A stretch of 64,000 nucleotides of DNA from Chromatiales bacterium (GTDB lineage Bacteria > Pseudomonadota > Gammaproteobacteria > UBA6429 > Thiohalophilaceae), in contig JALSSV010000063.1 of the NCBI GenBank assembly GCA_026984045.1, positions 1 through 64,000 of the forward strand, given 5' to 3'. Positions 44,445 through 53,444 of this stretch are shown one piece after another. A program made the translations under genes and the position numbers. How positions within the stretch are numbered: the first letter of the stretch is position 1; every line of letters starts with the position of its first letter. The notes beneath the pieces are model-generated. The model did no database searches, was not told where the DNA came from, and saw only the letters and a program-made list of their open reading frames with translations.

Positions 44445-44598
44445 TTCAACGCAAAGGCGCGAAGGGTGCAAAGGTGTTGGTGTTCATGGGCCGGATGCGA
44501 ATCCGGTTCCTGGTGATTTGAAGTCGATACTGAATGTACAGAATCTGTCGCGGCGAGGGCGCCGCTCCTACGGGTTTGTCCTGTGCCTTTGCGTTGAA
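44445..44598. repeat. Heptad-ended element between hom and thrC, with a nested REP
   Basis: The left end (44445-44473, TTCAACGCAAAGGCGCGAAG and onward) and the short right end (44585-44598, GCCTTTGCGTTGAA) are inverted repeats. Inside, 14 bp from the right end, lies a GTAG-type REP at 44547-44571. Its presence splits an operon pair that is usually adjacent. Confidence 0.75.
44547..44571 (-). repeat. GTAG-type REP inside the heptad-ended element
   Basis: On the minus strand GTAGGAGCGGCGCCCTCGCC followed by GCGAC; the stem GCGGCG/CGCCGC and loop CCCT are identical to the REP at 59128-59152. The REP lies within another repeat family, so one of the two probably invaded the other. Confidence 0.8.
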
Positions 44599-44607
44599 AC
44601 CGTTTGT

Positions 44608-45924
44608 TCAGTCCCGTCCCAGGCTTTCCACGCGGATGCGCACCACCTTGTCGTGGATGGTGGGCAAGCCTTCGATGGCGTCGATGGCGGCGTTCATGCT
44701 GGCTTCGCGCACCCGGTGGGTGAGGAGGATGATGTCCACCTTGTCGGTGCCGGGGCGCGGTTCCTTCTGGATGATGGCTTCGATGCTGATCCCGGCATCG
44801 CCGAGGATGCGGGTCACTTCGGCCAGCACGCCGGGGCGATCCTCGGCCAGCATGCGCAGGTAGTAGGCGGTCTCCACCCGGGCCATGGGCAGGATGGGCA
44901 GATCCGAGAGGGCGTTGGCCTGGAAGGCCAGATGCGGCACGCGGTTCTCCGGATCGGAGGTCAGCACCCGCACCACGTCCACCAGATCGGCCACCACCGC
45001 CGAGGCGGTGGGCTCGGCGCCGGCGCCGGCGCCGTAATAGAGGGTGGGCCCCACGGCGTCGCCCATCACCAGCACGGCGTTCATCACCCCGTCCACGTTA
45101 GCGATCAGTCGCCGTTCGGGGATCAGGGTGGGATGCACCCGCAGTTCCACCCCTTCGTCCGTGCGCCGGGTCAGCCCCAGATGCTTGATGCGGTAGCCCA
45201 GCTCCTCGGCGTAGGCCACGTCTTCGCGGGTGATGGTGCTGATCCCCTCGGTGTAGGTGGCCTCGAACTGCAGGGGAATGCCGAAGGCGATGGAGGCGAG
45301 GATGGTGAGCTTGTGGGCCGCGTCGATGCCTTCCACGTCGAAGGTGGGATCGGCCTCGGCGTAGCCCAGTTCCTGGGCCTCCTTGAGCACGTCGGCGAAG
45401 TCACGCCCCTTGTCGCGCATTTCGGTGAGAATGAAGTTGCCGGTACCGTTGATGATCCCGGCCAGCCATTCGATGCGGTTGCCGGCCAGGCCCTCGCGGA
45501 TGGCCTTGATGATGGGAATGCCGCCGGCCACCGCCGCCTCGAAGGCGACCATCACCCCCTTTTCCTGGGCGGCGGCGAAGATTTCGTTGCCGTGCTTGGC
45601 GATCAGCGCCTTGTTGGCGGTGACCACGTGCTTGCCCTGCGCGATGGCCTGCATGACCAGCTCCCGGGCCAGGCCGTCGCCGCCGATCAGTTCCACCACG
45701 ATGTCGATGTCGGGGTGGTTGACCACCGCGAAGGGATCGGTGGTCAGATCGATGCCGGTGGTCTCGCAGATCCGGGGCTTGTCCAGATCGCGCGCGGCGG
45801 CCTGCACGATGCGGATGCCGCGTCCGGCGCGGCGGGTGATCTCCTCCGCATTGCGCGCCAGCACGGTGACCGTGCCGCAGCCCACCGTGCCCAGTCCCAG
45901 CAAACCGACCTTTACCGCTTCCAC
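44608..45924 (-). CDS. hom: Homoserine dehydrogenase
   Basis: A 438-residue monofunctional enzyme reducing aspartate semialdehyde to homoserine. The NAD(P)-binding start is VGLLGLGTVGCGTV. The catalytic region includes NKALIAKHG, FEAAVAGGIPIIKAIREGLAGN and the family signature ILASIAFGIPLQ. An ACT domain (residues ~350-430, ETAYYLRMLAEDRPGVLAEVTRIL) would bind threonine for feedback inhibition. It lies 18 bp downstream of alaC. Confidence 0.96.
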   Translation of the reverse strand: MEAVKVGLLGLGTVGCGTVTVLARNAEEITRRAGRGIRIVQAAARDLDKPRICETTGIDLTTDPFAVVNHPDIDIVVELIGGDGLARELVMQAIAQGKHVVTANKALIAKHGNEIFAAAQEKGVMVAFEAAVAGGIPIIKAIREGLAGNRIEWLAGIINGTGNFILTEMRDKGRDFADVLKEAQELGYAEADPTFDVEGIDAAHKLTILASIAFGIPLQFEATYTEGISTITREDVAYAEELGYRIKHLGLTRRTDEGVELRVHPTLIPERRLIANVDGVMNAVLVMGDAVGPTLYYGAGAGAEPTASAVVADLVDVVRVLTSDPENRVPHLAFQANALSDLPILPMARVETAYYLRMLAEDRPGVLAEVTRILGDAGISIEAIIQKEPRPGTDKVDIILLTHRVREASMNAAIDAIEGLPTIHDKVVRIRVESLGRD

Positions 45925-45942
45925 GTGTTCTTCCTCTTTGCC

Positions 45943-47145
45943 TTATTGCGCGTTTGAATGGGGTTGCCCGGTGCGGCGGAACATGTCGCGGATGCCGCGG
46001 ATCGCCTGCCGGGTGCGATGTTCGTTCTCGATGAGGCCGAAGCGCACGTGATCGTCGCCGTATTCGCCGAAGCCGATACCGGGCGAGACGGCCACCTTGG
46101 CCTCCCTGAGCAGCAGCTTGGAGAACTCCAGCGAACCCATGTCGCGGTAGGCTTCGGGGATCCTGGCCCAGACGAACATGGTGGCCTTCGGCTTCTCCAC
46201 CTGCCAGCCCACCGACTCGAGGCCGTCGCAGAGCACGTCGCGCCGCTTGCGGTACATCTCGGCGATCTCCCGCACGCAGTCCTGCGGGCCTTCCAGGGCG
46301 GTGATGGCCGCCACCTGGATGGGCGTGAACATGCCGTAGTCGAGATAGGACTTCATGCGCGCCAGGGCCGCAACCAGCTTGGCGTTGCCCGACATGAAGC
46401 CGACCCGCCAGCCGGGCATATTGTAGCTCTTGGACAGGGAGTAGAACTCCACCGCCAGATCCTTGGCGTCCGGCACCTGGAGGATGGAGGGGGCCTGGTA
46501 GCCGTCGAAGACGATGTCGGCATAGGCCAGGTCGTGCACCACCCAGATCCGGTGCTCGCGGGCGATGGCCACCACCCGCTCGAAGAAGGCCAGATCCACA
46601 CACTGGGTGGTGGGATTGCCGGGGAAGTTGAGCACCAGCATCTTGGGCCGCGGCCAGGAATCCTTGATGGCCTTTTCCAGTTCCTCGAAGAAGTCCATGC
46701 CCGGCACCAGGGGCACGTGGCGGATGTCGGCGCCGGCAATGATGAAGCCGTAGGGGTGGATCGGATAGGCCGGATTGGGCACCAGCACGGCATCGCCGGG
46801 GCCCACGGTGGCCAGGGCCAGGTGGGCGAGGCCTTCCTTGGAGCCGATGGTGACGATGGTCTCGGTTTCGGGGTCGAGCTGCACGTCGTAGCGGCTCTGG
46901 TACCAGTTGGCGATGGCCCGGCGCAGGCGCGGGATGCCCCGGGACAGGGAGTAGCGATGGGTATCGGGCCGCTGGGCCACTTCCACCAGCTTGTCGACGA
47001 TGTGCCGCGGGGTGGGCTGGTCGGGGTTGCCCATGCCGAAGTCGATGATGTCTTCGCCACGGGCACGGGCGGCCGCCTTCAGCTCGTTGACGATATTGAA
47101 GACGTACGGCGGCAGACGCTTGATTCTGGGAAAATCGTCGTTCAA
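45943..47145 (-). CDS. alaC: Alanine transaminase AlaC-type aminotransferase
   Basis: A 400-residue fold-type I PLP aminotransferase. The PLP lysine is in [20 protein letters not shown]. Other family segments are [12 protein letters not shown] near residue 36, [25 protein letters not shown] and [14 protein letters not shown]. The C-terminal arginine that holds the substrate carboxylate is in [16 protein letters not shown]. AlaC forms alanine from pyruvate and glutamate. Placement upstream of hom and thrC is a frequent gammaproteobacterial order and sometimes leads to annotation as an aspartate aminotransferase, which cannot be excluded. Confidence 0.92.
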   Translation of the reverse strand: MNDDFPRIKRLPPYVFNIVNELKAAARARGEDIIDFGMGNPDQPTPRHIVDKLVEVAQRPDTHRYSLSRGIPRLRRAIANWYQSRYDVQLDPETETIVTIGSKEGLAHLALATVGPGDAVLVPNPAYPIHPYGFIIAGADIRHVPLVPGMDFFEELEKAIKDSWPRPKMLVLNFPGNPTTQCVDLAFFERVVAIAREHRIWVVHDLAYADIVFDGYQAPSILQVPDAKDLAVEFYSLSKSYNMPGWRVGFMSGNAKLVAALARMKSYLDYGMFTPIQVAAITALEGPQDCVREIAEMYRKRRDVLCDGLESVGWQVEKPKATMFVWARIPEAYRDMGSLEFSKLLLREAKVAVSPGIGFGEYGDDHVRFGLIENEHRTRQAIRGIRDMFRRTGQPHSNAQ

Positions 47146-47278
47146 GAGGAACCCGGCTGAAAATCAATGACTTGAGCGCATGACGGCCCGGATCGGACAG
47201 ATGGCGGGCCGCCTCCACAAAAGCTGGTAACATTACCGGCTGACGGGCGGCAGGTCAATTGTTGCCAAAGTCGCCAAT

Positions 47279-47471
47279 CCGAATTTCCAAAAGACTTCTG
47301 GCTACGGGTTCAGCATCTGGTTCGCCCTTGGAGTCGGGGAGACGTTTCGTGACACGCCGTGAATACATCCCTGTAGGCTCGACGGCCGCGTCCCTGCGGC
47401 CGACGGTCACGAAACGTCTCCCCGACTCCAAGGGCTCTGTGCGTGTAGCAAGCAGAAAACAAGGAATTCGG
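47279..47471. repeat. Copy C of the nested palindromic repeat
   Basis: The 112-bp unit is 47324-47435. Its arms (47324-47353 and 47406-47435) are perfectly complementary over all 30 bp. The centre (47354-47405) differs from copy B at one of 52 bases. The shell ends are CCGAATTTCC (47279-47288) and GGAATTCGG (47463-47471), more diverged than in copies A and B. It lies between the divergent alaC and Mth938-like genes, within their shared 361-bp upstream region. Confidence 0.88.
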
Positions 47472-47506
47472 GACGGCCATTTTTACCTGACGGTTGGGAG
47501 TCCCCG

Positions 47507-47929
47507 ATGAAATTCGTCCTCGACAATTCAGCGGAAATCCGCGTCCAGGGTTACGAGGCGGGCGCCATCCGCCTGGCCCTGCCCCGTCAGTTGGCCGGCG
47601 ATCTGCCCTACGATGCCGAAACGGGCCTGGCGACCGCCGCCACCAGTTGCCTGCTGGGGCGCCATTTCGTGGATCCGCACTGGCCGCCGGGCGAGTTTGC
47701 CGCTCTCGAGGCCGAACACCTCGCTGCCCTGCTGGCCCACGAACCGGAGGTGGTGCTGGTCGGCACCGGCACCCGCCTGCGCTTTCCGGCGCCCGAGGTG
47801 CTGCGCCCCCTGCAGGCCGCCGGCATCGGCTTCGAGGTGATGGACACCCCCGCGGCCTGCCGCACCTTCAACATCCTGGCCGGCGAGGACCGCCTGGTGA
47901 TCGCCGCCCTGTTGCCGCCGGACGGCTGA
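47507..47929 (+). CDS. Mth938-like (DUF498/NDUFAF3 family) protein
   Basis: A 140-residue protein with the compact Mth938 fold: LVGTGTRLRFPAPEVLRPLQAAGIGFEVMDTPAACRTFNILAGEDRLVIAALL is the conserved half, starting at about residue 85. Mitochondrial members (NDUFAF3) aid complex I assembly; the role in bacteria is unknown. The start is preceded by GGTTGGGAG. The last 62 bases overlap the end of the convergent histidine kinase gene. Confidence 0.87.
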   Translation: MKFVLDNSAEIRVQGYEAGAIRLALPRQLAGDLPYDAETGLATAATSCLLGRHFVDPHWPPGEFAALEAEHLAALLAHEPEVVLVGTGTRLRFPAPEVLRPLQAAGIGFEVMDTPAACRTFNILAGEDRLVIAALLPPDG

Positions 47930-49115
47930 TCGCCGGCGAATCGGATGCCGGGAGGGTGAACCGGAACACGGCCCCCTCCCCCGGCGCCGATTCGGCCCAG
48001 ATCCGGCCGCCGTGGCGCTCGATGACGCGCTGCACCGTGGCCAGGCCGATCCCCGTGCCGGGAAACTCGTGCTCGCCGTGGAGGCGCTGGAAGGGCATGA
48101 ACAGTTTCTCCGCATAGCGCATGTCGAAACCCACGCCGTTGTCCTGCACGAAGAATACCTGCGCCTCGCCCAGCGTCTCGCCGCCGAAGACGATCGTCGC
48201 GGCCGGCTCGCGGCACGTGTACTTCCAGGCATTCTCGAGCAGATTGCGCAGGGCCACGCCGATGAGGTCGGGATCGGCCTCGGCCACGAGCCCGGGCTGA
48301 ATGCGGATCTCGACCTGGCGTTCCGGGGCCTGGCGGGCCAGTTCCGCCAGGATCACCTCGGCCCGTTGCGACAGATCCACCGGCTTGCGCGCCAGCGTGG
48401 CGCGGGTGGAGCGGGACAGCTTGAGCAGATCGTCGATGATCGTCTCCATCTGGCCGGCGCCCCGGCGGATCCGTTGCAGGAAGTCCTGGTGTTCCGGCGC
48501 GAGCTGTGCCAGGGCTTCCTCGATGACGATGTCACTGTAGTGAAACATGGCGCGCAGGGGGGCGCGCAGATCGTGGGAGACCGAGTAGATGAAAGCCTCC
48601 ATCTCGCGGTTGGCCCGTTCCAGTTTCTGCATGTGCACCTCGTTCTCGCGGCACAGCTCCCGCACCCGGCCGAAATTGCGCAACACCGGCGTGAACATGG
48701 TCGTCAGCGGGGCCTCGCTGGTCACCGGACGGGTGGCCAGCAGGAGGAAGGCGCTGCGTGGGTCGATCGGCAGCTTGAGGGCCATCCGCCAGCCGCCCGC
48801 CGCACCGAAACCGGCAGCCAGCAGCGCCGAATCGCTGTACAGCTCGGCGGCGCCCTGCACCAGGGCTTGCGGCAGTTCCAGGAACCGCCCGCGCTGGTCC
48901 GCCAGCCGCGGATCGCCGATCACCGTGTCCAGGCGGGCCCGGACCCGGTCGCTGTCCCCGAGCACGTCGATGTCGCGCAGGTAGAGGCCGCAGGGAAACC
49001 CGGTGTGGAACAAAAGCCGTTGGAGGAAGCGTTCGGTGAGGGGACGGGCACGCACCTCGCCGCTGAGGATCATGGCCAGTTCGTAGAGGATGCCCAGAAT
49101 CAGTTCCTGGTTCAT
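47868..49115 (-). CDS. Sensor histidine kinase (phytochrome-like HisKA/HATPase), no membrane segments
   Basis: A 415-residue soluble kinase starting at the ATG 49115, which overlaps the FIST gene stop by 4 bp. The first ~150 residues form a sensor region without an identified fold, then a coiled coil (CRENEVHMQKLERANREMEAF). The HisKA box is IYSVSHDLRAPLRAM with phosphoacceptor H181. The N box is ALRNLLENAWKY, then VQDNGVGFDMRYAEKLFMPFQRLHG and GTGIGLATVQRVIERHGG for ATP binding. No response regulator is adjacent. The C-terminus overlaps the Mth938-like gene by 62 bp. Confidence 0.9.
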   Translation of the reverse strand: MNQELILGILYELAMILSGEVRARPLTERFLQRLLFHTGFPCGLYLRDIDVLGDSDRVRARLDTVIGDPRLADQRGRFLELPQALVQGAAELYSDSALLAAGFGAAGGWRMALKLPIDPRSAFLLLATRPVTSEAPLTTMFTPVLRNFGRVRELCRENEVHMQKLERANREMEAFIYSVSHDLRAPLRAMFHYSDIVIEEALAQLAPEHQDFLQRIRRGAGQMETIIDDLLKLSRSTRATLARKPVDLSQRAEVILAELARQAPERQVEIRIQPGLVAEADPDLIGVALRNLLENAWKYTCREPAATIVFGGETLGEAQVFFVQDNGVGFDMRYAEKLFMPFQRLHGEHEFPGTGIGLATVQRVIERHGGRIWAESAPGEGAVFRFTLPASDSPAISRPAATGRRSPGGPRRPGC

Positions 49116-50248
49116 GGCCCCTTCCAGTCGGCGCAGACCAGGGTGGCATTGTGGAACAGCGGATAGCCGTCCCGCGTGGAACTGCCGATCTCGCCCAGCG
49201 ACAGGGCACCGGCCAGGGGCACCGCGCTTTGCGCGGCCAGGTGCGCAAGTTCCTGCCGCGCCCTGGCGGGATCGTGCAGGCGCCGGCCGGCGCAATAGAA
49301 GGTGAGGCGGAAATCCCGGCCTGCGCCCCCGAGTTCGCCGATCAGGTGGTTCACGGTCGCCTCGGAAGAGACGGCCTCGGCCGACAGCAGGGTGAGAATG
49401 GCGTTTTCGGGCACCTCGCCGATGCACACCAGTGCCCCTGCCTCGTCGATGGCCACCGGAATGCGTACCAGCACCTCGCCGCTGGCCCGGATGATGCCGA
49501 AGGGGAAATGCACGCCGTATTCGTAGAAGTTTTCCGGGGTGATGGTGACGCCATAACGCTTGCGGGCCAGGCCGCGGTAGACCTCGAGGGCCGGATGCCA
49601 GTCGATGGTGATGATCCGGTTGCCCTCGGTGGCGGTGGCCGTGATGAGCTGCCGCGGAGGCTGATAGCCATGCTGCAGCACGCCGCCCGGCAGGGTCGGC
49701 AGGGCCAAGACCAGGACGGCATCGGTCACCACCCGCTCGGCATCGAACAGGCAGGGCATGGGCTGAAAGGTTTCACTGCCGGCATTGGCGCCCAGGTAGT
49801 GCACGCCGCGTCCGAGACGGCGGTAGAGGGCGGCCAGCCAGCTTTCGATGTTGGGCACCAGGGCGTCGAACAGGAGCATCAGGGTGCCGCGGGGCGTGGG
49901 CCCGGAGACCGCGTCGGCCACCTTCAGCATGGCCTCGAGGGCCGGGGAGTCGGCGGGCGGGCTGGCGGTGAGACCTTCCACCAGCGCCCAGGCCGGCAGC
50001 GCCTCCAGGTGGATCAGGAGCAGCCCCTGGCGGTGCAGGCGGTCGCCGAACACCAGTTCGGGAAACAGGGCACCCACCAGGGGCAGGCCGGTTTCCCGGC
50101 AGAGCGCTTGCAGGCCGGGGATCGCGTCGCGCGCCGCCTCGGCCACGAAGGCCAGCACGGCGCCGTCGGGTTTTGCCCGGGCCCAGTCCTTCAGGATCTG
50201 ACCAATCTCGGCCGACGCAAACGTATCGAAGTGGCAAATGGCTGGCAT
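49112..50248 (-). CDS. FIST-domain sensor protein
   Basis: A 378-residue protein with no membrane segments. The N-terminal FIST region (residues ~15-200) has the strands GLPLVGALFPELVF and GTLMLLFDALVPNIESWLAALY. The FIST_C domain includes RSxx-like GLARKRYGVTITPENFYEYGVHFPFGI and the late FYCAGRRLHDPARARQELAHL...PLAGALSLGEIGS. FIST domains are predicted small-molecule sensors, possibly of amino acids. The ATG at 50248 was chosen because PAICHFDTFAS is the typical start; an in-frame TTG lies 72 bp upstream. The gene leads directly into the histidine kinase, so ligand binding may be relayed to it. Confidence 0.85.
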   Translation of the reverse strand: MPAICHFDTFASAEIGQILKDWARAKPDGAVLAFVAEAARDAIPGLQALCRETGLPLVGALFPELVFGDRLHRQGLLLIHLEALPAWALVEGLTASPPADSPALEAMLKVADAVSGPTPRGTLMLLFDALVPNIESWLAALYRRLGRGVHYLGANAGSETFQPMPCLFDAERVVTDAVLVLALPTLPGGVLQHGYQPPRQLITATATEGNRIITIDWHPALEVYRGLARKRYGVTITPENFYEYGVHFPFGIIRASGEVLVRIPVAIDEAGALVCIGEVPENAILTLLSAEAVSSEATVNHLIGELGGAGRDFRLTFYCAGRRLHDPARARQELAHLAAQSAVPLAGALSLGEIGSSTRDGYPLFHNATLVCADWKGP

Positions 50249-50377
50249 GGGCCTGTCCGGGCAATGTCGCGCGTGGCCACCGGAGCCGGCTCCCCCGCCC
50301 GCGCGATCGGGTATCTGCAATAGCAGCTTTGTCGGCCAAAAACCCGGCGGCTGAAGTGTTGCGCAGCGAAATCCGAA

Positions 50378-51397
50378 CTACTTGAACAGGGCCTCGACCG
50401 AGAAGCCTTCCTTCTCCAGGATGTCGCGCAGCTTCTTCAGCGCCTCGATCTGGATCTGGCGCACCCGTTCGCGGGTCACGCCGATGGTGTTGCCCACTTC
50501 CTCGAGGGTGGAGACGTCGTAGCCGTGCAGGCCGAAGCGGCGTTCGACCACCTCGCGCTGCTTGTCGCTGAGCTGGTTGAGCCACTTGTCGAGGTTGGCG
50601 CGCACGTCGTCGTCCTGCAGGAGGATCACCGGATCCACGTTGTTCTCGTCGGGGATGGCGTCGAGCAGGGGGTTGTCGGCATCATGGCCCATGGGCGTGT
50701 CGACCGAGGCGATGCGCTCGTTGAGGCCGAGCATGCGCTTGACCTCGTCGATGGGCTTGTCGAGCATCTCGGCGATCTCCTCCGCCGAGGGTTCGTGATC
50801 GAGGGTCTGGGCCAGGTGACGGGCGGCCCGCAGGTAGATGTTGATCTCCTTGACCACGTGGATGGGCAGGCGGATGGTGCGGGTCTGGTTCATGATGGCC
50901 CGCTCGATGGTCTGGCGAATCCACCAGGTGGCATAGGTGGAGAAACGGAAGCCCCGTTCCGGATCGAACTTCTCCACCGCCCGGATCAGACCCAGGTTGC
51001 CCTCCTCGATGAGGTCCAGCAGTGCCAGGCCGCGATTGAGATAGCGCCGGGCGATCTTCACCACCAGCCGCAGGTTGCATTCGATCATCTTCTGGCGGGC
51101 GGCCATGTCGCCCTTCAGGGCCAGACGGGAGTAGTATTTCTCTTCCTCGGCGGTGAGCAGGGGGGAATAGCCGATTTCGTTGAGATACAGGCGGGTGGCA
51201 TCGAGCTGGCCATCGGGGATAGCCCCCGGGGCATAGCGGACCGGGTCTTCCTCGACCCCCTCTTCCTCGGCGACGGGCGGCACGACCTCATCGCTCTCGT
51301 CGGCGAGCACGGGGTCGGGGGCCCCTTCCGGCAGGACATCCACCTCCGTGTCCTGGCCGTCGGCAGGCTTGCCCGAGTCTCCTGTTTCCATGACCAT
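50378..51397 (-). CDS. rpoS: RNA polymerase sigma factor RpoS
   Basis: A 339-residue sigma-70 family factor of the stationary-phase type. Region 1.2: [21 protein letters not shown]. Region 2: [70 protein letters not shown]. Region 3: [13 protein letters not shown]. Region 4: [49 protein letters not shown]. The size and acidic N-terminus are RpoS-like rather than RpoD. AGGAGAG precedes the ATG at 51397. It follows nlpD, in which rpoS promoters lie in other species. Confidence 0.95.
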   Translation of the reverse strand: MVMETGDSGKPADGQDTEVDVLPEGAPDPVLADESDEVVPPVAEEEGVEEDPVRYAPGAIPDGQLDATRLYLNEIGYSPLLTAEEEKYYSRLALKGDMAARQKMIECNLRLVVKIARRYLNRGLALLDLIEEGNLGLIRAVEKFDPERGFRFSTYATWWIRQTIERAIMNQTRTIRLPIHVVKEINIYLRAARHLAQTLDHEPSAEEIAEMLDKPIDEVKRMLGLNERIASVDTPMGHDADNPLLDAIPDENNVDPVILLQDDDVRANLDKWLNQLSDKQREVVERRFGLHGYDVSTLEEVGNTIGVTRERVRQIQIEALKKLRDILEKEGFSVEALFK

Positions 51398-51409
51398 CGA
51401 CTCTCCTCT

Positions 51410-52201
51410 TTACCCTTCTGGTGGCAGGTAGCGAAGCGGGTCCACCGGCTTGCCGTTGCGGCGAATTTCAAAGTGCAGTTCGACCCGATTGGTTCCCGTG
51501 GATCCCATATCGGCAATCGTCTGTCCGGCCTTGACCTCGTCGTTCTCCCGGACCCGGATACGCCGGTTGTGCGCGTAGGCACTGAACCAGATGTCGTTGT
51601 GCTTGATGATGACAAGGTTACCGTAACCGCGCAATCCATTGCCACTGTAGACCACCTTGCCGGCGGCCGCGGCGCGCACCGGCGTGCCGGCGCGAGCGGC
51701 GATGTCGATTCCCTGGCGACGGGGATCGCCCGCCTCGAAACGGCGAATGACCTTGCCGCGTACCGGCCATTGCCAATGCAGGCGCACCGGCGCCGTGCGG
51801 GCGGGCGCTTGACGCGCGGTTGTCTTGCCGGTGCCGGCACGGCTTCCTTTCGCCGCCGGGGGTTTTGTGACGCTTTTCGCACTTTTCGATGCCTGACGGA
51901 TGGCCTTCACCTTCAGGCGCTGACCCGGATAGATGGTGTAGGGCGGACGGATGCCGTTGCGCGCGGCCATGGTGCGGTAATCGAGGCCGTATTGCCAGGC
52001 GATGGAATAGAGCGTTTCGCCCTTGCGCACGACATGATAATCGGGCTGGGGAACCCGGCCTTTCGCTGGCAGGGTGCGCCGTGCTGCCGGAGACGAACGG
52101 CCATGCTGGTGCGAATAACCCTCGCCATAGTCGACGAAGCGCGTGCTGCAGGCCGCCAGGGACAGGAGAACCGAAAGCAGCAGAAAGCGCCAGCGTGCCA
52201 T
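51410..52201 (-). CDS. nlpD: NlpD-type lipoprotein, LysM and M23 domains
   Basis: A 263-residue lipoprotein with lipobox LSLAAC (lipidated C18). A LysM domain lies at ~53-98 (YHVVRKGETLYSIAWQYGLDYRTMAARNGI). A linker rich in K, T and A follows, then an M23 domain (~155-258: GIDIAARAGTPVRAAAAGKVVYSGNGLRGYGNLVIIKH). The active-site His/Asp set of M23 enzymes appears incomplete: the HxH is replaced by VELHFEIR with only one histidine and GxxxH is altered. That fits NlpD, which activates amidase AmiC rather than cutting the wall itself. The start overlaps the yqaA stop by one base. Confidence 0.92.
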   Translation of the reverse strand: MARWRFLLLSVLLSLAACSTRFVDYGEGYSHQHGRSSPAARRTLPAKGRVPQPDYHVVRKGETLYSIAWQYGLDYRTMAARNGIRPPYTIYPGQRLKVKAIRQASKSAKSVTKPPAAKGSRAGTGKTTARQAPARTAPVRLHWQWPVRGKVIRRFEAGDPRRQGIDIAARAGTPVRAAAAGKVVYSGNGLRGYGNLVIIKHNDIWFSAYAHNRRIRVRENDEVKAGQTIADMGSTGTNRVELHFEIRRNGKPVDPLRYLPPEG

Positions 52202-52779
52202 CAAATCCCGTAGACGAGGAAGACCACCACGCCGGCCGCCACCAGGATCCAGCCCACGCGATCGATGTAACGGTGGATGACGGCCTCCATGCGTGCCCCG
52301 CCCAGCTTCATCAGCCAGGCGACCAGATAGAATCGGGCACCGCGCCCGATCAGGGAGGCCAGTACGAAAGGCAGGAAGCTCATGGTCACCACCCCCGCGG
52401 TGATGGTGAACAGCTTGTAGGGGATGGGTGAGAAACCGGCCAGGAACACCACCCAGATCCCCCAGGTGGCGAACCACTCGCGCACCGCCAGGTATTTGGG
52501 CCAGTAACCGGCCTGATGCAGGAGCGGGGCCACCTGCTCGAAGGCGAACAGGCCAATGGCGTAACCGGCCATTCCGCCCAGGACCGAAGCCAACGTGGCG
52601 ACGGTGGCGAAGAACCAGGCGCAGCGCGGCCGGCGCAGGGCCATGGGGATCAGCATCACGTCGGGCGGGACGGGAAAGAAGGACGACTCGGCGAAGCTCA
52701 GCCCCCCCAGATACCAGGTGGCATGGGGATGCTCGGACCAGTGCAGCACCTTTTCCATCAGCCGGGAGAACGGTTTCAT
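52201..52779 (-). CDS. YqaA-family membrane protein (DedA/VTT-related)
   Basis: A 192-residue inner-membrane protein with about five hydrophobic segments. The SNARE-associated/VTT signature includes [22 protein letters not shown] and the reentrant-type stretch [43 protein letters not shown]. YqaA proteins are often encoded between pcm and nlpD. Relatives in the DedA superfamily act in lipid-carrier transport; that role has not been shown for YqaA. It overlaps pcm by 4 bp and nlpD by 1 bp. Confidence 0.88.
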   Translation of the reverse strand: MKPFSRLMEKVLHWSEHPHATWYLGGLSFAESSFFPVPPDVMLIPMALRRPRCAWFFATVATLASVLGGMAGYAIGLFAFEQVAPLLHQAGYWPKYLAVREWFATWGIWVVFLAGFSPIPYKLFTITAGVVTMSFLPFVLASLIGRGARFYLVAWLMKLGGARMEAVIHRYIDRVGWILVAAGVVVFLVYGI

Positions 52780-53444
52780 TCGGTGGCTCCCGCCCGCAGG
52801 GGCACGAAGGTCACCCAGCCCAGGAAACGCTCCTCGTAGTCGTCGCCGTGGCGGGTGAACAGGCGCAGGCGCTGCCGGCCCGGCGGCCCGCTGGGGATCA
52901 CCAGGCGGCCGCCGTCGGCGAGCTGCTCGAGCAGCTCCCGGGGCACCTCCTCCGGGGCCGCGGCGACCAGGATGCCATCATAGGGCGCGTGTTCCTTCCA
53001 GCCCCAGGTGCCGTCGGCATGCTTGTAATGGACGTTGCGCAGGCCGAGCCGGCGCAAACGCTCCCGGGCCTGATCCTGAAGCCCGGCGATGCGCTCCACC
53101 GTGTACACCTGGGGCACCAGTTGCGCCAGGATCGCCGTCTGGTAGCCCGAGCCGGTACCCACTTCCAGCACCTTTTGCGGCACGCCGTCCTCGAGCAGGG
53201 CCTCGGTCATGCGGGCCACGATGTAGGGTTGGGAGATGGTCTGGCCGAAGCCGATGGGCAGGGCGGTATCCTCGTAGGCGCGGCTGGCCAGGGCCTCGTC
53301 GACGAAAATGTGGCGCGGGGTGGTGGCGATGACCTCCAGCACCCGCTCGTCACGGATCCCGGCCTCGCGCAGGCGCCGGACCAGCCGGTCGCGGGTGCGC
53401 TGGGAGGTCATGCCGATCCCCTGCAGATCCTGCGAGGAATTCAT
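52776..53444 (-). CDS. pcm: Protein-L-isoaspartate O-methyltransferase
   Basis: A 222-residue SAM-dependent enzyme that repairs isoaspartyl residues. The ATG at 53444 overlaps the surE stop by 4 bp; another ATG (53411) is eleven codons later. Motifs: [19 protein letters not shown] before motif [19 protein letters not shown] (motif I), and [15 protein letters not shown]. The substrate-side segment is [13 protein letters not shown]. The surE-pcm-yqaA-nlpD-rpoS order is the classical stationary-phase survival cluster. Confidence 0.95.
   Translation of the reverse strand: MNSSQDLQGIGMTSQRTRDRLVRRLREAGIRDERVLEVIATTPRHIFVDEALASRAYEDTALPIGFGQTISQPYIVARMTEALLEDGVPQKVLEVGTGSGYQTAILAQLVPQVYTVERIAGLQDQARERLRRLGLRNVHYKHADGTWGWKEHAPYDGILVAAAPEEVPRELLEQLADGGRLVIPSGPPGRQRLRLFTRHGDDYEERFLGWVTFVPLRAGATE

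Noticed and set aside
43246-45957. 903-codon plus-strand frame
   Set aside because: Antisense to thrC and hom and crossing a repeat element; a GC-rich shadow frame.
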